A DNA stretch of 64,000 nucleotides from Perkinsus olseni (GCA_013115135.1 JABANP010000017.1:236897-300896); one strand, 5' to 3'. Shown: positions 42,262 to 53,310, counted from the first letter of the stretch. Program-made: numbers and translations. Notes: a model not told the origin generated them from the sequence alone.

Positions 42262-45200
42262 ATGCGATTGCTCCGCCTCTACACGGTTATCTTCTGGTTG
42301 GTCTCGAAGTCTCCAGTCCAGGGCCAGCCCCCGGATTCCGAGAAATGGGACCAAGCTTGCCGCGAAGTGATGCAGCGTGAAGACACCTACTGTACGTTCT
42401 ACAAGATGGGACCTGATGCGGTGTGTCATGGCAGTCATCCTTCCATTCTCTGCGGCCCTGCAAACCGGTCTGATATACCGACCCCGGCAATGCCCGCTGT
42501 TGACGAGTGCGCTCTCCTCGACCCAGCAAGGGGTCAGACGGTTCAAGAGCACCTCACTTACGATGACAAAAAGGATTACATATGGGCTAAGGCAGAGAAT
42601 GTGAACAGATGTCTCAACAGCCTGACCATCACTAACTTCAATGCTCTCTTCACCCTCCACAATCTCAAGTACGGTTTGACTGAGACTTTCGGCTTCACAG
42701 ATTTAGCCAACGGGCTCTACAAGTCTATTCAGTCCAACAACTGTGGATTCAATCTTCATTCCCTTGATGTTGACGTTAGGGGATTCATTGACGGTAAAAT
42801 AAGAGGCTTCGCGGATGTGTTGGACCCCATGACCCCGGCGGAGAGAAGAAAGTTCTTTAGTGAGACCATTCCAGCGGCTCCTTTCCACTTCGCCCTACAG
42901 CGCGAATTGAGTCGGTTGAACGACGTCCACACACGGTATGATACGCCCTACTTCTACTATGTGCTGCCTATTCGCTTCGAATCGCAGATGCGTGACGGAG
43001 CTCAGGTTATAACTCTTGGTTTCCCGGACTTGGACGAGTCGTATTATCCTCTTATCTACGGCGCACCAGTGACTGAGCACAATAATGGTGATGTTATCGT
43101 GGAGGTGGATGGCAAGCCTGTCCTCCAGTGGATGCAGGATGCTGTCTCTGAGACTGGTCCGTATTTGGGGATCTTTCAGGGCCCGTTGCAGAGACTCAAT
43201 AATCACTTCTTCGTGAGCCCTGCCCTGGATAGGGACCTCCGTATGTTTCAGCCCCCAACAGGGCCACTCACTCTTACCTTCGACGACGGGTCTACAGAGA
43301 CTATAAATTGGCTCGGGCGGTTGAACGACTACACCAAATCCGCTGGGACGGATGTTATCACTGCGCAGTTCTACAATGTACTGACAAACTGGAATCCTCT
43401 ATTCCAGAGGACGGTGAAGTTCGAGACCGAGTTCTACAAGAAGGAGGGTGACACTCTGTGGTATTTCGCTGGAGACTCCTCAGCTGGCGACTACGATGAA
43501 GAAATGTTGAACGGCATCTTGGTACAGAAGGTTGGTGGCCGAGTTGATGATGTGCTCTTTGCGACTAACACTGTCAGAAAAGTGTCTCAAGACGAGGAGA
43601 ACGAATGGATCAATGGGATCGGGTACCAATACTTATTACTGGATGACACCGTGGTTGTCAGTGTTCCGGACTTCTTCCCCGGGGGCGAAGTCTTCTGAAG
43701 ACTTCGCAAGACATGGGCAAAATTCCCGGCCCGCTAGCGGAATCCCGGCCCGCCCGCTGCCCGGGAAGCAGCGGGCGGGCGGGTGAGTTTTACGATTTCC
43801 CCGCCGCCCGCTGTCTAATGCCGGGTTACCCGCTGCCCTGTCCCGCCCCGCATCCCCGGACCGCCCGCTGGTCCCCGCGACCGCGGGGAGATGGTGATGT
43901 TGCCTTGCTGCTGCCTCGTGGCACAAAAAAATCCATTAGCGGTGCACGCATAGCGTGAAAAACGCGCCAACTCTTGTTCAACCTGCTGCGGGTACCCGGG
44001 TCCCCCGGGATCCCGGCATCCCGGCGGGGGAGCGGGCTTGAGCGGGCGGGCCGGGCGGGGAGAGCCTGTCCTGGATAGCGGGCCGGGCGGGCCGGGGACG
44101 CCAAAACTCGCGCGGGGCCCATGTCACTCTTCGCCGCGAAGAGTCATCTCTGCCGGTTGACGTCTATGCGAACTTCTCGGAGGTCCAAGACTTCGCTCGG
44201 CAGAACAACGTGACACGACTATTATTTGACGTCTCTAACAACGCTGGCGGACTGGTTATGTCTACGTTCGCTCTGCAATGGTACATATTACCCGACGCGG
44301 ATGCCGTTTGCGTTCCCGTTGTTCGGCACATGACGGATAACTGGATATCCTGGGTATCCTCTTTTGGAGTTAACTACAATCAAACTATCGACAAATTCTT
44401 CACCAAAAATGCTGATAAGGTCGGAGACTCTGCCTTCATTCACGAGAGGTTCCAACAGCTGTACCTCCTCCTCAACTACGCCGACCAGTTGCTCTCCAGC
44501 TCAGAGACCCCACAGGATTCTCGAGTGGAGAGCATCGAGGTTCCACGTCTAAAAAAGATCGAAGAGGGTATATTGTCACAGAGCACAGCTGCTGAACGGG
44601 CGAAGCTCTTCAATATCTTCCTGAAGGAAAGACTCTTCTTGAATGCGTCAACAGCCCTTGGATCGGAATTGGCTCCGCAGTATGGTTGGTTTCCCTTCAA
44701 CAACAACGAGGCGCTGGATCCCGAATCTCGAAAGCCTTTCGACCCCCCGCTGAGCCAGTTCACCAACCATCGGGCTCTGCCATGGGGTAAGCCTTCGAAC
44801 TACTCCGCTGAACGTGTATTTGGATTCTGCTACGATACCCTCGAGAATATCATGCCGAACGTCGTCGAGCCGAGCTACGATCCTGGGTATTGGACAGAGG
44901 TCGCCTTCGTGACGGATGGTAACTGTGGTGCCACCTGTTCTCTATTCACGCAGACGTTGCAGGTCATGGGTGTGGCGACTGCTTTCGCTTTCGGTGGCCT
45001 AGCCGATCAAGCGATGGACGTCGCCTCTTCCGGAGGTGGAAACGTTCGGGAGTATGACTATACCTCTCCGCGGTTGAATATCGCCAGTCATCTCGGTTAC
45101 TGGGCTACGTTTGGAGAATCTGACTGGTCCAAGAGGCACGTCAACACTTGGGTTAATAAGCCAATTCCATTCCCCCATAGCGCTACAGTTCAATACACGT

Positions 45201-45418
45201 GGGATATTGACACACCCACATTACAGCTTGGACCAGACTCTCTACCTCGACAATTCTACATTCTACCTCCGCACAAGCACTTTAATATGTGGGCTCGTAA
45301 CCTCGAGGAAAGGGCGGCTATCCACGAGGAGATCGTCAGCATCAAGAACTGGACTGATTTGAGGATGAATCCACAGTTCCCAAGTCTCGGCGACTGTCCG
45401 GCTTACCACAAGGCTTGA
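42262..45418 (+). CDS. Secreted S41-family (C-terminal-processing) peptidase homologue, interrupted by an intron-like insertion
   Basis: Exons 42262-43689 and 44144-45418 give about 900 residues in one frame across a 454-nt GT-AG segment. An N-terminal signal peptide (about residues 1-22, MRLLRLYTVIFWLVSKSPVQG) is followed by a Cys-containing domain, then a PDZ-like region (GDVIVEVDGKPVLQWM). After the junction come the S41 core strands: LLFDVSNNAGGLV, equivalent to the D-x-R-x-N-x-G-G motif, and FVTDGNCGATCSLFTQ. The latter aligns with D-G-x-C-A-S-T-C of active relatives, with the catalytic Ser position occupied by Ala. The protein is thus probably secreted and may lack peptidase activity. 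The gene lies between the two copies of the segmental duplication and has no copy of its own here. Confidence 0.8.
43690..44143 (+). mobile_element. Introner-like GC-rich insertion acting as a phase-0 intron
   Basis: 454 nt, very GC-rich (runs of CCCGCC/GGGCGG), breaking the S41 coding sequence. GT at 43690 and AG at 44142-44143 restore the frame exactly. The short direct repeat GCGAAG flanks it (43685-43690 and 44136-44141). Inside the repeats, the ends carry GACATGGGC at 43710-43718 and its complement at about 44117-44125, plus further inverted sequence. A direct repeat with inverted ends is the signature of a transposed unit. I see no second copy in this window. Confidence 0.65.
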
Positions 45419-46476
45419 GCCCTTAGTAGTGGCGCGCCAGAGAGAGCTTGTTGTGAGATATATGCTACGATATAGTTTGTTGTTCTCACATTGATGTCAT
45501 GCCTTTGTAGTTTCACGCATATCCATCGTTAGCTATATCTGCCCAGCAGGCTCCGAGTTAAGGCGTTATCCGGCAGTAATTGAGCCTGCGTTGAGTTATC
45601 AGGTCAGGGGATCAGCACACACCTCCATCACGTATACATTGGCACTCCCTCGAACCTAACTTTACACTTGTAGTCTACGACTGCCATAAATGACCCCTTT
45701 CGTGAGATTGTGAACGTGGGACTATCTTACTGGGACCCTATCTCAAGTTTTCCGAGGTGAGCGGTTTTACATAATTAAGTGCTCTGATCAGGAACCGACG
45801 GCCCAAACGATCATTCTTTGCGGGAAGGGGTGGGGAATCAGCGATTTTCGTGAGCGAGTTAAAGACTCGGAACTGATTGTACTACTAGTACTACTAGCCA
45901 AGTAGCGGTTCGCTTCTACCTGATCGGCCTGATATCATGAAAATTCGCCATTGGCGAATGAAGCCCAGAACAGTCAGACGCTAGCCCAGAGCATACTCGT
46001 AGTCGGCTCACTACTGCGGTGTCCCGCGGGCATCAGATCTGCCGAGAACGCACCGCACGCGAGTCTACCAAAACAGGACCTGCTGCAGAGGCCAAAAAGG
46101 CTCCCTGCTGGGCGCAGACATCAGCGCTAACGAGTCCAGTATAGTCCGAAAGGTTCGAGTACACAGCACAACTCTGGACAACAGCTTCATGTTGAGCAAC
46201 GTCTAATTCATCTTGTGTTTGATGACGTGTTTCCTCAATTCTCGCGGGCAAGTCGGCCAGATCTTCATCAGAGCTAGTGTCGTCCACCAGTCATGAGTCA
46301 GTACATCTCGTGGATGGCCCCCTTTCCTCGAGTCATGACTCATGAGTGATGACTCGATTTCTGCTTTCATTTTCTCTTTTCGGATTTCCAGACTGGAGAT
46401 TGGAAACCTAAGATTTCCGAGAGCAATCAACGAAAGATTTAGATCCCCGCACATAGCCAAGCCGATCCAGCCGATT
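45419..46476. other. Intergenic, no gene recognised
   Basis: About 1 kb downstream of the S41 gene. Short frames only, including minus-strand frames near 46033-46287 without recognisable domains. It ends at the left border of the right duplication copy. Confidence 0.4.
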
Positions 46477-46718
46477 GCTGCAGGAACGGCGAGAGCAGCG
46501 CTTCGGAGGTGCGACGGGCATGCGGCATATCTGGTGATGTTTAGAGCTGCGATCGATTCTTCCCTTCTCAGAAGTAGCTTAAAGCAAAGCAAGACGACGC
46601 ATTCTCCACCGGGCTCCGCTGGGAGCTCCACAGTCGGAGAGGAGCGAGGAAAAGTCAGACTGAAAAGGCATCAACCTCGGAATTTGCAGAAGAACTACAG
46701 CAACACCTCCACAGAGTA

Positions 46719-46884
46719 CAGTACGCGCAATCTAAAGAGTCCGTTTTGTGTCACCGGCATAACTTTTTACCTAGTGCTCTAACGGAGCTGAAATTTTTTA
46801 TGTAGGCTCTCCTAACACTATTATATTGTTTAAATATGTCACGGATCAAATTCTCGAGAAAAAAAATTTTTGCACATTTTTCAC
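46719..46884 (+). repeat. Left terminal inverted repeat of the transposon
   Basis: 166 bp beginning CAGTACGCGCAATCTAAAGA and ending TTTTTCAC. Exact reverse complement of 48652-48817. Much longer than the 20-30 bp ends of classical mariner elements. Confidence 0.95.
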
Positions 46885-46989
46885 TCTGAGGTACTCAGCA
46901 TCAGCTTATGAGGAGGACAGAACCCATGATCGGACCCGCTAGACAGCCTCCTCGACACAATCCTTGTCCCCAAGTTATAGAATTAGTCA

Positions 46990-48519
46990 TTGCTAGCGAA
47001 AATCTTCCGTTCCTACTACCCAACAATCGTTATGCTAGCTGACAATACCAACGATATCACGGTCAGCCAGGAATCGGCGCAGTCCCACCAGACTAGCTCA
47101 AGCATCACCCAAGTCGCCTCGAATGCCGAGGATGACCTCTCGAAGCATCACAAGAAGAAGCTCGCTCGTTCCAAGCGTGGTCCCAAACGCCGCTCGGAAA
47201 GGCTGAACCTTCCTCCAATAAAGGAGGATGAAACTTCAGCGTCAGCAGTTATTCATGGCTACAACACTGATTGGGTGAATGAGACCCTTGGGCTCGAGAA
47301 AGACGAGGCCTACTCTGAGCGAACAGTCGGAGACTGGATGCACTTCCTCGGGTTCGACATCGTTCTCGTGAAGAAGACCTTGTATGTTGATGGGCACGAG
47401 AGGGAGGATGTGGTTTCCGATCGCGAGCGATTTGGAAAGCAGCTGGACAAGCTAGAGCCAAAGCTCCTCACTATAGACGACGATACTCTGGAAGTTCAGC
47501 CCAACCCTGCGGCCGAGTACATTTTGATATCGCAGGATGAGAAGATCCACCATAGCAATGACGTTCAGCGTCGCTATTGGTCGGACAAGAGCTTCTCCAA
47601 GCTGCCTACCAAGTCGCAGGGAAGGACCATAATGACTTCTGACTTTTTGTCAGAAGTATACGGGTTCATCAAATACAGCGCATGTGATCCTCTTGTACCA
47701 GGGGAAAGGACAGGCTCTGTACTTGATGTCTCTGCTGATGGGTATTATAATAGCGAGCGCTGTCAAGTGGACTTCCAAGAGTGTAGCGAGGCCGTTGAAG
47801 GGCTCACAGCTGCAGATGGACAGAGGCTTCACTGCGCCTTTCTCACAGATCGGAGTCCTATCCACTGCAAGTTTGCTGAAGACGCTCTTAATGCCCGAAC
47901 GATGAATGTCAAGCCTGGTGGGAGGCAACCCAAGATGCGTGATGGTTGGTTCTGGTCGAACGGGAGGAGAATAACGCAGACCATGGTGTTCCCTGCCACT
48001 CACCCGGTATACCCTGGTCTCCCAAAAGGCCTACGCGAGGTTTGTAGAGAGAGATTCGGAGCGGAAGCCATCTCCGGGAAGCGACACGAGGATCTGGTGG
48101 GGATGTTGTCGGCGTGCGAGGACTTCAAGAACCAGGCGACTATCCTTGAAGATCAAGCCGCAGAGAGAGGGGATGTAGTGATATTTGGCGTTAAGTTCCA
48201 CCCGGAACTGGCGCCCATAGAAGCTGCTTATCGTTCAATAGCGAAGACCTTGAGAGTCTCCAATACCTCTGGGTCATCGAAGGGATTCAAAGACAGAGTG
48301 GAGGGAGCCCAGGATACTGAAGACCTCACCATCCAGCTGATTCGCAAACACTTCAGGTCGGCACGCGAGTATCTCGCACTCTATCGAGAAGGAAAATCAC
48401 TGGATGAGATCGAGAAACTGAGGGTTGAAAAGCGAAAGCACAGGGGTGCAGCTCCGGGCCTTCGGGTGTCCCCCACCCGGTCACGCAAAGGCAAGTATGC
48501 TAGAAATCGTTTAGACTAG
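46990..48519 (+). CDS. DDE transposase of the Tc1/mariner superfamily
   Basis: 509-codon uninterrupted frame between the inverted repeats; Met at 47032 is an alternative start. The N-terminal 70 residues are basic and Ser-rich (KKKLARSKRGPKRRSERL), suited to DNA binding or nuclear import. A conserved lead-in YVDGHEREDVV at about 132-142 is shared with a transposase clade known mainly from fungi. The catalytic triad reads Asp183 (ISQDEKIHHSND), Asp287 (FLTDRSPIHCKFAEDAL) and Glu411 (HPELAPIE), with NVKPGGRQPKMRDG between. These residues coordinate the metals for cut-and-paste strand transfer at TA sites. All three are present and the frame has no stop, so the enzyme may be functional. The C-terminal 60 residues are basic. 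Confidence 0.9.
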   Translation: MLAKIFRSYYPTIVMLADNTNDITVSQESAQSHQTSSSITQVASNAEDDLSKHHKKKLARSKRGPKRRSERLNLPPIKEDETSASAVIHGYNTDWVNETLGLEKDEAYSERTVGDWMHFLGFDIVLVKKTLYVDGHEREDVVSDRERFGKQLDKLEPKLLTIDDDTLEVQPNPAAEYILISQDEKIHHSNDVQRRYWSDKSFSKLPTKSQGRTIMTSDFLSEVYGFIKYSACDPLVPGERTGSVLDVSADGYYNSERCQVDFQECSEAVEGLTAADGQRLHCAFLTDRSPIHCKFAEDALNARTMNVKPGGRQPKMRDGWFWSNGRRITQTMVFPATHPVYPGLPKGLREVCRERFGAEAISGKRHEDLVGMLSACEDFKNQATILEDQAAERGDVVIFGVKFHPELAPIEAAYRSIAKTLRVSNTSGSSKGFKDRVEGAQDTEDLTIQLIRKHFRSAREYLALYREGKSLDEIEKLRVEKRKHRGAAPGLRVSPTRSRKGKYARNRLD

Positions 48520-48651
48520 TATTTTCTCTTCAACAATGCTTCTTAGAATTTCTAAATTATTGATTTTGTAAATTAAGATTCAATTTTGGAGGTTTTGGGA
48601 CTGAAGGGGAGCCGTAGGACGTTGCGAGTCTTGAGTAGTACCACCACCTTG

Positions 48652-48817
48652 GTGAAAAATGTGCAAAAATTTTTTTTCTCGAGAATTTGATCCGTGACAT
48701 ATTTAAACAATATAATAGTGTTAGGAGAGCCTACATAAAAAATTTCAGCTCCGTTAGAGCACTAGGTAAAAAGTTATGCCGGTGACACAAAACGGACTCT
48801 TTAGATTGCGCGTACTG
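48652..48817 (-). repeat. Right terminal inverted repeat of the transposon
   Basis: Exact inverse of 46719-46884, ending CGTACTG before the duplicated TA. Confidence 0.95.
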
Positions 48818-49534
48818 TAGCCCCAGCTCGAGGCGGACTCGCATGAGCCTGACGATCGATTGAAGTGAATTTCGACATCCCCGCTGGAAGTTGTGTATCT
48901 TCTTCAGGAAGCCACAATTCTCCCTGCAAAGGTCGGCCTCAATCAACGAATCAGATCTGGCGGGTAACAAATCCCCTAAGTCATCGCCTTCCCCGAGGTC
49001 GACGGCGGGTGCCGGTGGTTTGCGACCGGCCACTCTCTCGAGCCCGAGCTTCCTCAAGGGATGCTCGAAAATATCTTCCGCACGGACAAGTCCTTCGTGG
49101 TCACCTTGGCCCAGTGCCAAAAGACCTTCTTGCCGGAACTTCGCTGGCTCTGTGGTCGCCCAGAGACACGACGGACCGCGATGGCTGCAGTTCGGACGCT
49201 GCTGAGAAACTTCGGCAGCTTGATTATTGCGACTCGAAGTGCCGGAATGGAGACGACTAAAGCAAACGGACAGGTAAGGTGCGGCATCACTTCATGTATG
49301 ATCGGATGCAGCCGTCGTCAGGTTGACTTGTCCCGAGAAGATCGGCTTGAACGGTGTAACTCCTGTTTTGACCAGTTCGCGTCCATACACAGGCTGTTGG
49401 CCGCTGAGCAGCATTTACGTCATCGATCATCATCGTTGCCACCCGAAGTAATCGACACCATGAACGAGCTTGATAGATTCATCACTGCGGATAATAGTTC
49501 TTCCAATATTGATGTTAATCCCAATGGAAGATAG

Positions 49535-50936
49535 ACCCTTCCGCCGTTAATGTTGGCACATGAAGAGATCAGTAATGATAATGTTATAATTTCAATTCGA
49601 CATAGAGGCGAGCGTTGCGTAACAGTAGTCTCGGTTGCATCGAACTGTGAAGTTCCGCCTTCGCCTCACTGGAAATCAACTCTTCTGTAGAAGTCCTTGC
49701 AACCGAATTCCAGCTTCCTGTAGGGGTTTGCAGTTGCTCTCACCGTGTTTGAATTTCAGCCTTTCAATTAGGCATTTATGTCCCCGGGCAGAATTCACAC
49801 TCGACCGCAACGCTTCGTTTTGATTAAAAACTTTCTAATCAAAACGAAGCGTTGCGGTCGCATGTGAACTTTTTAATAAATAGTCGGATTCCATCTGTCC
49901 GGCCCTGTTCTCAGCTCTGTGTTGGGTGCATGCAGGGCGCCGAAGCAGCTTAAACCAAGCCTACACGCCATGTGAGCGACAAGTTGTCTGCGCTGGACTC
50001 CAGTAGTTAAGCCAGGTGGAACATACGGAAGGGGCAGCTGCGGACCTATCTTGCTGATATCTCCGACCTGCTTGGTGCTACCACCTGCGCTCGTGTTCTA
50101 CCGCGATGGATCGTGAACTCACTTAATATACCTCGGGCAGGCTGTAGTACGAAGCATCAGCAGCCAGATGGCAGCGAAAACGTGCTGGGGGAGCGAAACA
50201 TCGAAGTCAACAGTGTACTGTCCACTGAAGGTCAATGAGGGTCGGGTGGGAAGAAAACTCCTCTCAGGCTAGTACAATAACTTATTGTCAATAAGGATCT
50301 ACATGCGTCCATGTCTTTGACCTCCATGCGCTGTGTCAAACACTCACGTCAAAGCCGAGCCACGGCCATGAAAAGCCGGTCAGTGAGCAGCCCAAGGGTG
50401 CAGTTTGTATCGTGTGCTTTACACCCGACAGCCTTCACCCTGTGAAATGCTATTCAAGACAGCTCTCGGGCGAACCCTGCCCTTCTCCCCTGCTTTACGT
50501 CATGCCGGAGCAACAACTGGACCCAGGCATGGACACATCGCGAGAAGCGTCACCGTTGTGAAACCGACGGCCACTGGACAGAACACGACGCGAGCATCTA
50601 GAAAAAGCATTTGAAGTCGGTTCCCAAGAACCTGATACTCCTTCCGGCATAAATAAACTAGAGCTCCTAGTCTGGACGGATCGAGCCTCCGCCACCTTGG
50701 GGCCAACGCCATGTGTAACACGTGAGTGGACAACATCGACAAATCTTCAACACTTCGTCGAAGAATGAGTATGTAGAAGAGCAGGTACCGTAATACCCCG
50801 AGTAAGTAGGCCCGCGACAAAGCAGGTCTCATACTCGATTGTTTGGGCTTCGGCGAAGCCCAAGCGAAGCGAAGCCGCTTCGCTCTTGCTGCGAAATTCT
50901 CTTCAATAGAGTACCGCAATTCGGTAAAATCTTCTT
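49535..50936. other. Intergenic, duplicated from 37841-41400
   Basis: No supported gene. The sequence follows the left copy with indels. It contains the 25-bp hairpin at 49802-49860 and a GCGAAGCGAAGC-type simple run near 50850-50885. Confidence 0.6.
49802..49860. repeat. Perfect hairpin, 25-bp arms
   Basis: Arms 49802-49826 and 49836-49860 are exact reverse complements around a 9-nt loop. The left duplicate has only a single arm near 38165-38190, so the second arm is an inverted copy made after duplication. Confidence 0.93.
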
Positions 50937-52874
50937 TCATTGCCCTGGCCTCATCTCCAGTACAAGCCCCATGGGTGCCAGTGTTACCAATGAGCTATAA
51001 CCGGGCACAACTTTGGCCCCGGGACTCAGGCGTATAGTAGCGAAATTCTGGAGAAGCTTGGCTACTAGGATTATGCCCTCCTTCAGAGCAAGATCTTTGC
51101 CAGGGCATGCCCTTCGACCATAGCCGAAGAGAAGGTGCTTACTGGTTTTGTCACGGTCGATAGACATACCATCAGGAGTCAGCCAACGATCAGGCCTGGA
51201 AAGCGCTCACTAACAGCGGGTCAACGAAGGTGGCCTCACCTGAAGTCCACACCCCCTTTCAACGTGGATTGGGCCACCACTACCAAGACGTTGGTCCCGA
51301 CAGGTATGGGCTTCCGGCCGATACGCGTTTCCTTTACAGAGAAGACAGGAATGGCGGGGGCGGGTGAGTGCATCTGGCGAGTACAACGAGAGTGAGGACG
51401 CACAGGAAGGCCCACCCGAAGAGTTTCATGAACACAAGCTTCGATGAACGGCAGCTTGCCAGACTGTAATGCCGTTAGCAAATCGTCACGTGCTCCTTGG
51501 GCTTCCTCTCGAGCTCGTTCTTGTATTTCGGGGTGGAGGCAAAATAGATAAAGCAACCATGCCAAAGTGACAGAGACAGTTTCACCGCCAGCAAGCCACA
51601 GCCTGAAGCAACGGCGAGGTAGTTTTCACCTCCCTGGGTAGCTATCACAATAGGATGTTATCAGCCGCCTCGCGGGGACTCAGTCCACTGTGAGCTCTCC
51701 TCGACCTTGCGGAAAACGTCGAGTCTATAATGCCACATAAATTCCGCCAGTCTCTATGTAACTGATGGGCCGATGACAGTTCGACGGTTCAAAGTTATCC
51801 CAACTCACGCGTCCAACTGTCGGGAATAAGACTTTCCATAAGAATCTATCTTCATAGAGAAAAGGGACCGGTGATTTCCCACAGTCGGTGAGCTCCCGGG
51901 TAAGTCTCACTACGAGCTGCTGAGTATCGTTGCTCAGGAATGCTTCTGACCATACAAAATCGGTTCTACCGGAGCACCTTGGCCCACCTTTAGCGCATCT
52001 TGGGATATCTTCATTGGAAACAACGCCAGCCGAGACGATCCTGAGGGCCTGCTCACGAAGATCCTCGCCAGGTGCCCATTTCACTGTTCCGTTGTGCTTC
52101 GATAGGCGGATGGTTTCTACCTGCAGAGTTGAACCGTTGAGGGACAGTCAAGACATCGCTACTGATCGGTATGGGTTCTTCTAACCCCGCCTAGAGAATC
52201 TCACCAGTTTATCCATCTCGTTGCATATGACCGGCAGCAGCGACGTGACATAAGCTTCATTCAGTGAGCTGCTCCCGTGCTTCCTCAACCTTCTCCACTG
52301 GTCTCCTTCTGCGTTAGCCATGTTACTCTCGTTGAGTAACCTGGGGACCTCCCACCGAGCGAAGGTGTCCGGTCGCTGTTTCAAGACTTCCCGACCAATG
52401 CCCGGATCGGATATAACGACCAGTGGTCCGTTGGGGGTCCTGAGACCGAATGAAGGGTAGCCTTAGCGGCGCGGCAACGGCAGAGTAGCACCGAACAGAG
52501 TAGACTCCTTCGTAGTCATCCGCTGACGACTCGACAAACTTTAAAAGTTTCGCGGGGCCCTTCAAAGCTGCCCACATGAAGCCCAGAAACTGAAAGAAAT
52601 GCTATCACTGCGAGAGGTTGGCTCCTAGAAACCGCCGACACCATCGGCGCTCCAGGCTGGGAGATCCCTCTCGGGATACCCGGCTCACATTGGGGCCTGG
52701 GAAAGGCGGGCGAATGAGCAGTTTCCGCAACTTCATACTCAGCTTTAGCCCGAGGAGGCCGAAAAGTAGCATGGGAAGGCCTTTCTTCGTGTAGGGCCCC
52801 AGACGGTGCAGAAGGAGCACCCCTTCTGAGACGAAGTATCTTGTAGCATCCATGTGAGAAGTCAACACCGTCAA
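50937..52874 (-). CDS. Cytochrome P450 monooxygenase, multi-exon
   Basis: Read right to left: N-terminal hydrophobic anchor and Pro-rich hinge (RPPFPGPN) in an exon from 52874 to about 52640. Then FLGFMWAALKGPAKLL (about 52590-52500), FGLRTPNGPLVVISDPG to MANAEGDQWRRLRK (about 52450-52190), WAPGEDLREQALRIVS to FPTVGR (about 52085-51800), the oxygen-binding I-helix AGGETVS followed by the K-helix E-x-x-R (HETLR) in about 51620-51240, and finally the heme loop FGYGRRACPG with the ligand Cys in 51167-50937. All signature residues are intact and joins use short introns, although some exon borders are approximate. P450s insert oxygen into lipophilic substrates at the endoplasmic reticulum with a reductase partner; the substrate is unknown. 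It converges on the katanin pseudogene. Confidence 0.87.
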
Positions 52875-53310
52875 AAGGCTTGGGGCTCAAATGCGATCCG
52901 CCTCAGTGGCAAATGACTATCGTTGGAGCATCAGACTTATAGAAAATAGAACCCTGTCACTCTATAGTTGGTTATAGAAATCGTTTCCCCATAGAAAATG
53001 AAGATGACGATATTCGATGATGATTTCGGACTCATTAGTCCGATCGAGATCAACAGTCCAATCGAAGCTTCGAAAGCTTCGGAAAGCTTAGCTTTCCTTA
53101 TACATCATGCTGCTGTACGTGGTAGTACCACGGTGTTCGGGTAGTACCGCTAGCCGCGTCTCTCGACACAAAGGGCGCCTGCTGCCGCCCCAAATCTACA
53201 CAGTAGTGTAGACCAACTACTGTATAGATTGCGATTCGATGCTCGGGTCACTGCGCACTGCTAGTAATCCGTACCACTTCTCACTATGAACGGACTGTAA
53301 GCGGGCCGAT

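Larger units (their letters stand above)
46719..48817. mobile_element. Apparently intact Tc1/mariner-superfamily DNA transposon, 2,099 bp
   Basis: Bounded by terminal inverted repeats of 166 bp (46719-46884 and 48652-48817), which I compared base by base and found identical. The ends read CAGTACGCGC. A TA dinucleotide flanks both sides (46717-46718, 48818-48819), and the uninterrupted paralogue at 37004-37012 reads GCAGAGTAG with a single TA, proving insertion with TA duplication. One transposase frame fills the interior. Perfect ends and an open frame suggest recent, possibly autonomous, activity. Confidence 0.93.
46477..49534 (+). pseudogene. Katanin p80 3'-end pseudogene, split by a transposon
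   Basis: Matches katanin exons 10-13 (46477-46718 and 48820-49534). The 5' exons with the WD40 blades are absent. The copy of intron 11 is interrupted exactly at its donor (GAGTA|G) by the DNA transposon. The copy of exon 12 has lost about 130 bp between AAGGG and ATGCTCG, which shifts the frame ahead of the con80 core. The last exon remains nearly identical (VDLSREDRLERCNSC). Part of the segmental duplication that also holds the intact P450. Confidence 0.88.
46477..53310. repeat. Segmental duplication, right copy
   Basis: Aligns with 36782-41780. Copy-specific events are the 2.1-kb transposon (46719-48817), a 130-bp exon deletion and a gained hairpin at 49802-49860. It retains the complete P450 gene, so the breakpoints lie inside katanin exon 10 on one side and beyond the P450 5' end on the other. 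Confidence 0.85.

Noticed and set aside
43713..44122. Two long Pro/Arg/Ala-rich frames in the GC-rich insert
   Set aside because: They arise from GC-rich sequence with few stop codons and have no domain; the segment behaves as an intron.
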